Shown: one piece after another, positions 45,557-56,427 of the stretch | How positions within the stretch are numbered: position 1 is the first letter of the stretch | Layout: the number at the start of each line of letters is the position of its first letter | NCBI GenBank assembly: GCA_027886185.1 | Contig: WOAB01000093.1 | Coordinates: 2,790,001 to 2,854,000, forward strand | Source of the DNA: Rheum nobile | Taxonomy: Eukaryota > Streptophyta > Magnoliopsida > Caryophyllales > Polygonaceae | DNA: 64,000 bases | Reading direction: 5' to 3' | Translations under genes and position numbers: made by a program | The notes under the pieces: model-generated | What the model saw: the letters and a program-made list of their open reading frames with translations, nothing else | Told to the model about the DNA's origin: nothing | Databases searched by the model: none

Positions 45557-46300
45557 TTCAAAGATGCAATATTGTTTGATTGGGCTTGTAAGAGAAGCAG
45601 CTAGAGTACTACATGATAGAAATAGCATCCTATTGTACGGTCAAATCTCTTTTGCACTTATACTTTTTGTTATCTTGTCAGTTTACTGCCTGCATTTTAC
45701 TCAAGTGAGTGATCTGTATCTACCATGGTCAATTCGGATATGTTATTTGGTTCATTCAATTCAATAAGATTGTGTTTTTCTTCTACAGAAATTTTCAATT
45801 TTAAGATGATCCATGTCATGAACTGATAGAATGTGCAACACATTGTCCTCTTATTGTTGGTTATTGAGAGTGTAGAATCTTTGTTGTTTAGATCCTTCTT
45901 CATCTACTGTCCAGGACTTTTGGATCAAAATTGACATATTGATAATACTTTCCCTTTTCAAAATGTGAAGCTGAAAATAGAGACATTACACTTGTTGCGC
46001 TGGAACAAACTCATGTGCATCTGCAATACTGATGATATATGTTGAATTCTGATTTAATATGTTATATTCTTTCATTCAATTCAATAAGATTGTATCTATC
46101 TTCAGCAGAATTTCATGATGGTGCAAATGTAACTGAATAGAATGTGAATCGCATTGTTCTCTTTCTTCATTGTTCTCTTCTGAGACTGTAGCATCTTTGT
46201 ATTTAGATGCTTCTTCATCTACTGTCAATGTATTTGGATCAAAACTGACATACTGAATATGGCTAGCTTACACAACCTGTGACTGGCCGTCAACAAACCA
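45557..46300 (+). repeat. UGD 3' flank with a diverged local duplication
   Basis: The segment 45746-45950 ('tcaattcaataagattgt' to 'gacatattgataata') is repeated, with substitutions, at about 46073-46262. The two copies are about 330 bases apart. The first copy lies in or just beyond the UGD 3' UTR. Confidence 0.75.
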
Positions 46301-46332
46301 AGTCGCTGTATTTCAGGACTAAGCAAATTAAT

Positions 46333-46880
46333 GGATTTAACCATGGTGTAAGATTGACAAGGGTGTGCATTCTCAATCTGTCAAGTGAACCATGGCATGA
46401 AACAAAGGCAAAAACTGAGCTTCCATTATTTGCTCAAGTTTGGAGTTACAGGGTTAGATTTTTTGAGCTACTGATGTGGTCTGATACAGAAGAAGCAAAG
46501 AGGAAAGGAGAATTTACTTCACCAGAGGTGAATTAAATATTACAAGGTACAATGCTGAGACATGCTAGATTTTACAGAGCAGGGAAATTTTTTTCACTGC
46601 ATTAAAAGGGTGTCATAAGCATTAGTTCCTTAAACTGTGCAAGTACTAAAATAAATGGTTTGCCTTATTTCAGGCCTAAATCTTGCCCCTTTTGCCATGA
46701 AATTGCAGGCTTCAGCATGAAAACTTCAAGAGGAGCTTAATTTAAAGGAAGAAGAGTTGGGCACAATGAAGACACAAGTGGAGTCTCTCGTGATCTCACC
46801 TGCAGCTTTCATCATTATGATCTGTGTATACTCTACTTCACTCCTTTTTTACTTGTCATTGTACCAGAAGGAAGTAGAAT
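46333..46880 (+). pseudogene. Unidentified gene remnant with a membrane-anchor-like end
   Basis: A short frame reads SEPWHETKAKTELPLFAQ and continues WSYRVRFFELLMWSDTEEAK to about 46536. After a gap, another reads KLQEELNLKEEELGTMKTQV, then a hydrophobic stretch (AAFIIMICVYSTSLLFYLSL) and a stop near 46880. A coiled-coil followed by a C-terminal transmembrane tail could be the end of a small gene with introns. The family is not recognised, and both parts may be chance frames. Confidence 0.25.
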
Positions 46881-46989
46881 AAAGAAACCCTTTCTTTATG
46901 ATATAAAAACTCTTCCTTGGGGGTATTTTTAATACTGAAGATCCACAACCTCAATTTGTGGACTACGGTGGGATCTATTTTACCAGTTA

Positions 46990-47296
46990 CTCCCTCTCTA
47001 TCATATTACTTATCTTTGTAGTCTTAATTTTTTTTAGCTTTTCTTGTCATCTTTTTCCAATTTTACATTTAATTAATAAAGAAATAGATTAAGCCAATAT
47101 TGTATTTACCAAGAAAAATAATCATTCTATCCTCTAAATTACTCTCCATTTTTCTAATTCATTAATTCAGGCTGTTTACCAATGTAATTAAAAAATCAAT
47201 TTGTAGATAATTAAATATGAGTATTTTAGACTAGATTTTATTACATTAAACATTGTTCCCAAAACTACAAAGATAAATAATATGATACGGAGGGAG
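46990..47296. mobile_element. Stowaway MITE
   Basis: The left terminus CTCCCTCTCTATCATATTAC and the right terminus (reverse complement CTCCCTCCGTATCATATTAT) extend as about 32-bp inverted repeats to 'atctttgtag'. Both sides carry the TA duplication (46988-46989 and 47297-47298). The interior is non-coding. Confidence 0.85.
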
Positions 47297-47298
47297 TA

Positions 47299-48737
47299 TG
47301 CTTTAAGCTAAAGCTAATTAACTAAGATCCCAAAAGGAAAATAGGACCCCTAAATGTATCCAATCTTACTACTACTTATTTCATTCATTTTACATGTAAA
47401 TTCCATTTCTATAGAAGGGTGTGACTAACACATGTTGTTCTTCTGAGATGCTTTGAAGCGGTGTACCCAAACTGACTACTACTTGATTCATTCATTTTTT
47501 CACGTTCAATGTATTACCGTACTTCAAAAAATACTTGCAAATTTGCAATTGAGGCATGAATATGGTCAAAAAGCTTAACAATTTAATCTTGGTTAAACAT
47601 AAGATATTTTTTCTAACAAAAGGTCAAACATGAGCATTTAACTATCCAATTAACATTTTTAACAAAAAAGAAAAACCAATTAACATTTGGTGATACAGAA
47701 ATTTAGTAAATTTCTGTAACATTCTAATTAAGTAAAGATTCTAATATCAAGAAATCATGTGTGAGGTAGAAGGATCAATAAATTTTCTTTTTGACGGATT
47801 AGTTATAGGGGGTAATAACTATGGATTTTATTCTACCTCCATTGAAATCTTTTAGAAAATTCATTAATAAACACAATTGACCTTTCAAGAGTTTGAAATA
47901 TTCCTCCGATCGGATGTAACTCTTCTCTCAGAGCAATTTTTACGTCCAATACTCAACTTTGTCTTATTTTGATTGTTTGTATTGGTATATGGGTATAAAC
48001 AGACGAGGTAATAAGAGGATTTGTAATGAACTCCTATACTTTAATATGAACACCGTCGTTATTATATACGAATCTTAGATGACAATATAAGAACATCAAT
48101 AAATGACATATGAATTTATATGTTGCACAATACGGAAAATAAGATGAAGTCTTCGAAATAATAAATATAAACCTTAGATAATTATATATAAACATTTACA
48201 TGTTACATAAAAACCCTATAGACCAAGTAAAATTAATTTTAAACATGAATGTCCCCAAAGTTGTACATATGAACTCCATAGACAAAGGTTCATGTTTAGT
48301 ACACCAAGGATTCATAATTAATATATTAATGGTTCACATTTAATAAATATGTACATTAATATACTAAACGTAAAAGGTGTATGGTTAATAACTATAAACT
48401 ATACTTAGGTTCACATTTTCTGCAATAGAGGTTCATACTTAACTATATATTTAATGGTTAATAACACCCAAATCACTCCGATTTGAAATCCGAAATAACA
48501 ATTCGTTTTCGAAGAGTAATTCAAATCAAGATAGTTTGGTTATAACTTTTGGTTTTTTAGGAGTCGAATCTTACTAATTTGAGGGCGAAAAACACACTGG
48601 TGGGCTTCGATTTTCTCAATTCAAACATGAATGGTAAGAATACGAAGAAGTTTTGCTACAAAGAAAACAAACTCAAAACCTTAGGGTCATCAATCGAAAA
48701 AATATAATATCGAAATACTAACCAAAATACCCTTAAA
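47299..48737. other. AT-rich intergenic stretch
   Basis: No supported gene is seen. From about 48050 to 48450 the phrase 'ggttcatat/ggttcacat' recurs in degenerate form, similar to the first 200 bases of the window. Confidence 0.5.
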
Positions 48738-50458
48738 CCTAAGAGCATATTTAACGGGAGTCCCATAGAGGGTCCCTTAAATATTTGTTATTAAAATATT
48801 TCAAATATGCTAAAAGACCCCATCAGAGTCCCAAAAGAGAAGCATTTACGGGACCGTCTTTTGGTAGTTGGTTTAGGGGGTTGTTTGGTTTCTTAAAAAA
48901 ATTGCCCAAAATTCAAGCCAAAACACAGTATCCAGCAGCCCCACCAAACGCGCCCCAATTTAGCAATTGTAGAAAAGTGCCACGCGGTTGCGCGTGAGAT
49001 GCGCGTCGCGTAGCACCACACGCCACACGGACAACCAGGATTTATTCATGGCCGTCCGTTATTTAAAAAAAAAAATTGATTTAAATAAAAAATGGCTTTA
49101 AAAAAAAAAAAAATTTACCATAATTCTAAATACATTTTTCTCAATCCATAGACATCCATTTTGGATATATTTGGTAGATTTTAATATTTTTTTGTATTAT
49201 AGGTATCATTAAGTGAAAATAAATCGTTTTATTATTATTATTGGTGGTTTAAAATAAAATAAATACCAATTTAATTTTTTTATATGAAAATTACATTGTA
49301 AATAAATTTAGAAATTTTATGTATTTTTTTTACAAATTAAAAAATATAATTAAGTCCAAATAAACCATATTATTATTATTTAGAATAGTTTTAAATTATA
49401 AATATATACTAACTAAAATCATTGATACTAGTTTATAGTAGGAGAGTAAAATGTAGGTATGGTTGGAGAGTAAATAAAGGGTATGTGTTGATTTTAATAT
49501 CAATGTATGTTTGTCTTAATTTAAATAAATAATATAACAAAATAATTAAATTAAAATAGCATTAATAAATTTTATGTATGTTTTTTTAATTTAATATATA
49601 ATAATGAGTATAATTATAATTTAATATAATAAAGGATATATTGGTAATTTAATATAAATAAAAAGATATAATTATAATTTAAACTAAACCTAAAATTCCC
49701 TCCTAAAAGCCCCCAATAAAAGCTTCCAATACATCATGAGTCTTTTAGCAATTAATTCATCTAAAATAGAGCTAAGAATTTGTTTGGGAAAAGTCTTTAT
49801 AAAGACCTTTTTACTTATAATGTCTTTTTTGTAGAAAAGTACTTTTTAAAATTTAAAATATGTGAGACATCATAAATAAATTGTAAAGGGTTGAAAAAAT
49901 ATACTTTAAAAAAATAAAGTCTTTATAAATAACTTGCCAAATAAAGCCTCCAAGACCCATGGCATGGGGGACTTGGTTAAACATGCCCTAAGGGCTAGGG
50001 GTGTTCATCCGGTCCGGACCGGACCGGATTTTTGGGCATATGTGGACTGAAGACCGGATCGGATCGGATAGGTCCGGTTCGGTCTTGGATCGGATTGGAC
50101 CAGATTTAATTTTAAAAAATAAAAAAATTAAATTCTTATTTAAAATCTATAAAAAATATCTAAAAAAATATTTATAAAACATATATACTCCTAACTTATT
50201 AAATTTAAAAAAATATCTACAAAAAAATACATATAAATCTCTAAAAAAAATATATAAAACATATAAATTACAATTTTTTTTTTTTTAAATTCCGGTCTTC
50301 CGGTCCGGACGAATTTGAACCGGACCGGAAACCGATTTTGGGAAAATGGTGGACCGGAGACCGGACCGGAATTTTACCGGTCCGGTCCGGTCATTTCCGG
50401 TCCGGTCCGAAAATCCGGTCCGGTCCACCCATGAACACCCCTACTAAGGGCACTAATT
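48738..50458. mobile_element. TIR-bearing non-autonomous element, interrupted by a hAT MITE
   Basis: The left end CTAAGAGCATATTTAACGGG and the right end (reverse complement CTTAGGGCATGTTTAACC) are similar inverted termini; both continue into G/C-rich 'AGTCCC' stretches. The interior is very AT-rich with one short frame (48785-48997) of no known family. The right terminus is split by the insertion at 49996-50443, and the outer boundary is approximate. Confidence 0.45.
49996..50443. mobile_element. hAT MITE with 8-bp target duplication
   Basis: It begins TAGGGGTGTTCATCC and ends ATGAACACCCCTA, with inner CCGGTCCGGACC repeats at both ends. It is flanked by the perfect 8-bp duplication CTAAGGGC (49988-49995 and 50444-50451), diagnostic of hAT elements. 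A relative lies at 58527-58913. Confidence 0.88.
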
Positions 50459-51269
50459 GAAAATTCTCAAGAAAGAAAAAAGAATATAGGATCAAAGGGA
50501 GGCCACGTGGCATGACTTGAAGCTTCCTATCTGGCTCGGAATCGAACCCTCTTTGCTTGCCATGCATGAATTCTCTCACTCCCAAAAATCGCAAAATTAC
50601 AGATCTTCTAGAGAGATAAACAAATCAGAATCAAAATAAAAACTAAAACAAAAAAATTAATCAGCTTTTCTCTCTACACAAAAAGGCTTTTTCCACAGCT
50701 TGTTGAATTGACTCATTCATCGCCATCATTAGCGACCCGTATCACCCATCTCTTCCAAGAACCACTCTGAAATTCCTTTCTTTTTCTTTTCAATTAAATA
50801 CAATTTTCCAACTTCCAAGAGAAAGAGAGTAGAAAAATGGGGCTAATGGGAACTAGCATTACTGTTACTTAAAAAGAAATTTCAAAGAGGAGGAAGGAAG
50901 AAGAGAAAATGGGTTTAATTTCCAATTCCCCAAGAGAATGGAATTCATGTGGGTCACTTTTCGTTGGGTCGGATCTTGTACTTTTTAGCTAAACTGTCAC
51001 ATCTCTCTCTCTCTGATCACCTCTCAATAAGCATGAAACTTCGTGATCTGTTACACACCAAAATTTACCAGATTTGAGCTTTCCTTCTTCCGTGCCTCTC
51101 TTTGGAATTTTGGCCCATTTCAAATTCCCATTCCCTTTGTTTCAATCCACACCGCCGCTAAGCCAAGATTCCATCTGAGGTTTTGTAATTGACTTCATTA
51201 TAGCTGATTTTGCTTTGTGTTGCATTTTCTCTTTGGTTTCTCTCTTATCTCAAGCTTAACTTTGCAGCT
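50459..51269 (+). other. 5' flank and leader of the zinc-finger gene
   Basis: It includes a CT-rich tract near 51000 and several short upstream ATGs. The sequence 'ctttgcag' directly before the chosen start could also be an intron acceptor, which would make the upstream frame non-coding. Confidence 0.45.
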
Positions 51270-52646
51270 ATGATGATGAAGGAGAGAATGGAGGAGAAGA
51301 GAGCTGAAGAAGAGTTGAAGCATGTGTGTAGATTGTGCAGCAAGAGGTACCCAAGTGGGAAATCACTTGGTGGCCACATGAGGTCTCATGTGTTTGCCAA
51401 TTCCAATGCATCATCATCATCTTCCTCACTTCACAAGCCGATGAAGCCCAAGAAAGCTCTTCTAGCCTTTGAAAGCAACAATACTGGTGTTACTGTGTTT
51501 GGTGGTGATACCAATGGCTATGGACTTAGAGAGAATCCAAGGAAGACTTGGAGAATGGTGGATACAAGTGCTGTTGTTGTCACATCTAACCAAGGGAGGA
51601 GGGTTTGCAAGCAATGTGGCAAATCTTTTCAGTCTCTTAAGGCTTTGTGTGGTCACATGAGCAGCCATTCTGAAAGAGATAGGAATTTCACCAGATTCAA
51701 AGATGATGATGAGGATTATGAGTATGAGGAAGAGGAAGAGGATGATGAAGATGAGGATCATTCTTGGGCTAGTGAGGAGGAAGATGATGGTTCCAAGGGG
51801 AGATCAGCAAGGTATAGAGCTGTAGCTGTGATTGGTTGTTCATCTAATAGCTCTGGGGTTGAGCTTGAGCATGAGCATGAGCAAGAGCAAGAACAACTTG
51901 CAATGTGCTTGATGATGCTGTCTAGGGATTCTGGGCAAAGGGTTGGGTTCAATTTCACAGCTGAGTCTTCTGACAACAACTCTGTCATCTTAGAAGGTGG
52001 ATCCACATCCAATTTTGCAGCCAAGAGGAAGCATCTGAAGTTCTCATCTGAAAAACCCAACAATTGTGCTGATGGGTCTGTGAAGATGAGTTTGTCTGCA
52101 GCAAGCAAGAAGGTGAATTGTCCAGAATTGGACAATTCTGATTCTGGGTATTTTGAGAAGGGGGCCAAGGAGCTAGAATCTGATGGTTCAGCTGATGGGT
52201 ATTCATCCGGTGGAGGCAGAAATGGTTGCAAGAAGGTCAAAATTGGTGATGTTAGCCCAACAAAATCTCCACACAAGGCAGGGAAATACCAGTGTTCAAT
52301 CTGTCAAAAGTCCTTCAAGACCCACCAAGCCCTTGGAGGGCACATTATAACCCATAGGAGGGACATCAAGAATGCCAATTGCAATGGTGAATATGAAAGG
52401 AGTGCTAAGAAAACAAAGGGCCATTGCTGTCCCTTTTGTCCCAAGGTGTTCAGATCAGGGCAAGCACTTGGTGGCCACAAGAGGTCCCATTTGATCGGTT
52501 GTTCATCCCAGGATAAGGCGAGTCTGATAAAGGAAAAACGACGCGAGCATCATCATCGGTTGCTCGATCTTAATCTTCCGGCTCCGGTTGAAGAGGATGG
52601 CAATGGAGCTAGTGATGGTGAGCATGGCCAGTTCAAGCCATGGTAG
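51270..52646 (+). CDS. C2H2 zinc-finger transcription repressor, ZAT-like, with EAR motif
   Basis: A 458-codon protein from the ATGATGATG at 51270. The frame is open 20 codons further up, but that extension (MLCVAFSLWFLSYLKLNF) is hydrophobic and atypical. Four C2H2 fingers are visible: CRLCSKRYPSGKSLGGHMRSH near residue 20, CKQCGKSFQSLKALCGHMSSH near 112, CSICQKSFKTHQALGGHIITH near 345, and CPFCPKVFRSGQALGGHKRSH near 395. QALGGH is plant-specific. A long Asp/Glu-rich stretch follows finger 2, and Lys/Arg clusters may serve nuclear import. The C-terminus has the EAR repression motif DLNLPAP (residues about 433-439), which recruits TOPLESS-type co-repressors. The family is near Arabidopsis ZAT1/4/9 and its targets are unknown. 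Finger 2 has KALCGH instead of QALGGH, which may alter DNA contact. Confidence 0.93.
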   Translation: MMMKERMEEKRAEEELKHVCRLCSKRYPSGKSLGGHMRSHVFANSNASSSSSSLHKPMKPKKALLAFESNNTGVTVFGGDTNGYGLRENPRKTWRMVDTSAVVVTSNQGRRVCKQCGKSFQSLKALCGHMSSHSERDRNFTRFKDDDEDYEYEEEEEDDEDEDHSWASEEEDDGSKGRSARYRAVAVIGCSSNSSGVELEHEHEQEQEQLAMCLMMLSRDSGQRVGFNFTAESSDNNSVILEGGSTSNFAAKRKHLKFSSEKPNNCADGSVKMSLSAASKKVNCPELDNSDSGYFEKGAKELESDGSADGYSSGGGRNGCKKVKIGDVSPTKSPHKAGKYQCSICQKSFKTHQALGGHIITHRRDIKNANCNGEYERSAKKTKGHCCPFCPKVFRSGQALGGHKRSHLIGCSSQDKASLIKEKRREHHHRLLDLNLPAPVEEDGNGASDGEHGQFKPW

Positions 52647-55600
52647 GTGAAATGGCCAAGTATGGTTGCTACTTTGGTGGTTCATTTGAGGCTTGTTTAG
52701 TGTACATACACTTTTTTTGGATGCTACTATATGTTATTCTAGTATTAGTGCAACTTCAAGTTCTACCTACTACTACTACAAAATTCCCTTGCTTGCTCTA
52801 TTGAATGGTTTCATAGGCAGCAAAAGAAGCAAGACAAGTGTTTGCTCTTTTTTGGGATTTCTGTCCCTTTTGCAGCATCTATTGTTACTTTGCCCATGTT
52901 CTTTCCTTGATCTCATTGGATTAATTTTTGGTTTTGGAAAAAAAAAACTTATTTGTTTTAATCTTTCAACATTCTGGCATTTCCTTCAATCTCATTGATT
53001 TGCAAATGAAAGCTCCTCTGTACCCACTTGGTTATAGGCCATATAGCACATTAATGGCTTCTATTTGACAGAATGGACACTTGTCAAATATTTAGCTCCC
53101 TGATCTGAACAGTGTGCATGATCAGAAACCAGCAAACTTTTTTTTGTAATTGGAGAAGAGAAACTAGCATTTCCTATAAGCTAATGCTTAGGGAAGTGCT
53201 TCTTCTGATATAGTACAACTCAAACAATGCACAAAGAAAAGAATCCACTTTCGACTAATTATCCAACCAGCTGAGGTTTTAGCTTTTACCATTACTTTTC
53301 TTGGGAAAATGTTCACAATAGTTTGTCAACATGTGTTAGTATGTATTATTAATTTGTTGTACCAATTGGGTCCCTTTCATTCTTATAGTGGAAGACTAGA
53401 TTGACCAATTAAATTGAACAAATCAAGTTTTGAGTCAAATAAAGACTTTAGGTTGATTGAATTGGGTCATTTATACTTCAACACATCTGTGCCTCCTTAT
53501 ATTGAAAGGAGGCTTGCAGTTGAAGGGTGAGCAGAAAAAAGTACTTTAATTCATTGGGATTTTGAAGCTGTATCACTACAAAAGTGCCCTCTGATGTGGA
53601 ATCAGGGAATGCAGCATTTCCAGGAGTGGTTAGGTTAATTTTATTATGGTTTGAAATGATTCATTAATGCCTTCTAATCAACTGAAGATATAATGGAGGG
53701 TTGACACTTGACATTGCCCAAATTGAATAAAACAATAAATCTTTGGGGTTGGCTGAACAATGCTGAATATTAGGGTATGGTTATTCACCAATTTAATTTG
53801 ACTTATATGTCCAAAAAAATTACTCATCATATACCCTACTTTTGTTGCTTCTAATATGGCTTCATTTCAAGCTTTGCACAGAACAACCATTATAAAAAAA
53901 AACAATGAAGCAATAGCCAAGGATATATCTACAACTTCTTTTGCAAAATAGTATTCTTCCAATAAGAAAAGGAAAATAAAAGTCTGTTTTATTTATTTGG
54001 TTTGATCTTTTTCACATGGAGTGCTGCAACTTGTGATGTGTCCAAAAGTTGGGGGTATAGAAAGGGGTGTGTTGTAAGAAAGGAGTGATCAACAAAGACA
54101 GGCACCAGAAGACACGCTACTACTACTACATTCAAATTTGAGGTCTTAGGTTCAACTTATATATACAAATATATTATCCACCTTTTTCTTTTTTCTTTTT
54201 TTAGTTTAAGCCAAATTAGTGCATTATACATGATCAAAACCGTGTAGAAATCATATATTTATGCTCATACTATATAAGTAATGTGGAAAGTGAAATGGGG
54301 ATAATGATATTCTCACAAAGCCACATATATAAGTAATTGTTCAACCTAATTTACATATGATGTTACACAAATTATAAATACCCAAAAACAGAGACTGAAT
54401 ATATTCCTCATCTTTTACGGATCGGATATGCTTAAAAATAGTTAGCAGGGTAACTTGGAAATTCTAAAATTTGGGATCTTGGCAATTGCTTTTTCTTTTT
54501 TCTATCAGACATAGAAGTATCAGTCGATATCAATGAGAAGGTATGTTATCATCACCCCTAGTTACACGGTATAAGACTTTGGAAAATGTCATATCTTCCA
54601 TTGTAATTAGAAACAAAAATTGAAAGATGGTGGGGTGGGCACTTCAAAGTTCAAACCCAAAATTTGAGCTTGACCTAAAAAGCAGGGGAGAGGAGCAATT
54701 AACCTGTGATCTATTCACTGTACTAGATCATCAGGATGGGGATGAGATTTGAACTCGTGGTTGTTGATAATAAGCGTCTTAAAATAATTTAAAAAAAGTA
54801 AAATAATGCCATAACCTTGTAGAGTTCTAGTCTTAAGAAACTTTTGAGAATGGAAAAATGGGTAAATAAAACATCTAAACAATGTTAATCTCTCTGATTT
54901 TTCATGTGTTTGCTTTTTGCCGAAGTGAAAGCAATGACCAAATTGTGATGAGCACCCAACTAACAGATATGAGCTGGTGAGGCCCCACTCAAAATTCCCT
55001 GGGCTTTTGTTTGATCAATCAATTGCCTACCACTGACCATTCTCTTTCATTGGGTTCTTTTCAATTCAACTTGCTTCAAGATCAAAAGAGAAGAAGGCAA
55101 CTTTTGGGTCTTTTGCTAAACCTATTTTATTTATTTATTTATTTATTATTCACAAACATTAACCCTCTTAACCTAAGGGTGCGTATAGATCGTCATCAAG
55201 ACATCAATAATGTAGTATTGACGACAATCCAAACATACTCCTAATCATCATAATAAATATTTTATTTTTTAATTTATGTTCTAAGGGCACATGTTAAGCA
55301 CACTATTGGGAAGATTTATTAGATATTATTAATTTAGATTTTTTTTTATATTTTTATAAAAGGATTTAAGTTTTTCTTTTTAAAATAACAGTTTATTATA
55401 AGAGTATGTTTAACCTATGCTCTAATAACCTAAGTTAGAAAAATCATATTTTAAATATGAGTTTGATATCTTGCAAGGATCTATGCTTAACCGATTCATT
55501 GTAGGTAGCAATAAATCCCTTAGACATTTACTCAAGCTATTTGATACGCTTTCTTCCTCTCTTTTTTTTTTGGTTCCAATTCCTATCTTTTTTATTATTT

Positions 55601-56427
55601 GTTGTTTTTTTTACAAGTCCCTTTGCTATACATTAAGTTGAGATATAAAGGCTATAAATTGCTCAAAATAGGGATGTCGGGAGAAAATAACACGTAATTT
55701 AACTAAATCAAAATAGGGATGACGATTTTGAGTCTTGACCCGTAAGTCAATCCGAACAACCTGCTAACCTGTAATGAGGCGACCCGACTTGACATATACA
55801 TGAATTGACCCACTCAACCCGAATCTGAAATGACCGAACCTGAACCCGACTCGATCGATAGGTCTACAAAATGCTCACGTAAAGATCAGCAAAACTTAAG
55901 GTTTATTTGCGACTCGTTAGATTACTTCAACCCACCTTGAGAAGCTCACAGAACCCCATTTTTCGTTTTCAGAACTGGACCTCTACTGTGATTCATTCAA
56001 TCAAGACTCGATGAACCGAACAACAGACCACTACAACACGGCTTTGCATTGGATTGACCATGTCTTGTGCTGCGTTCACAGTGTTGAGATGCCGCTTCAA
56101 GCAAAGAACTCTGCAAGAGTTGTGAATGCAGATAGCCAAAACAGATGATCAACGCAAATTCTTTGCAAGTTAAACAGGACATGTGGCATTATAGTGTGAG
56201 TACGAGGAATCTCTGGCATTAGCATGCTTCACCGCAGGCTCAGAACAGATGAGAACATGACTAAACAGCTCTGCAGCAGTTGATTCTTCAATAGCTTTAT
56301 ATGGAGTACTTCACAATATTAGGAGAGCAAAAATCAGCTCTTTCAAAGCAGGCTCAAATACATACATGAGTACTAAGATCTATTCAGATTACCACATTTG
56401 ACATAAACTCTGAGGCATCAAACTCCT
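52647..56427. other. AT-rich intergenic stretch between zinc-finger and PPR genes
   Basis: It begins with the probable 3' UTR of the zinc-finger gene. No other gene is supported. Weak repeat traces include a 'taagggcacatgttaagc' end near 55283, possibly a relative of the 48738 element, and a repeat-like segment at 55720-55860. Confidence 0.5.

Noticed and set aside
51462..51761. Antisense Ile/Leu-rich frame opposite the zinc-finger gene
   Set aside because: It is the complement of the Asp/Glu-rich coding stretch; apparent membrane character is an artefact.
55720..55860. Possible MITE end
   Set aside because: The sequence looks repeat-like, but no inverted partner or target duplication was found.
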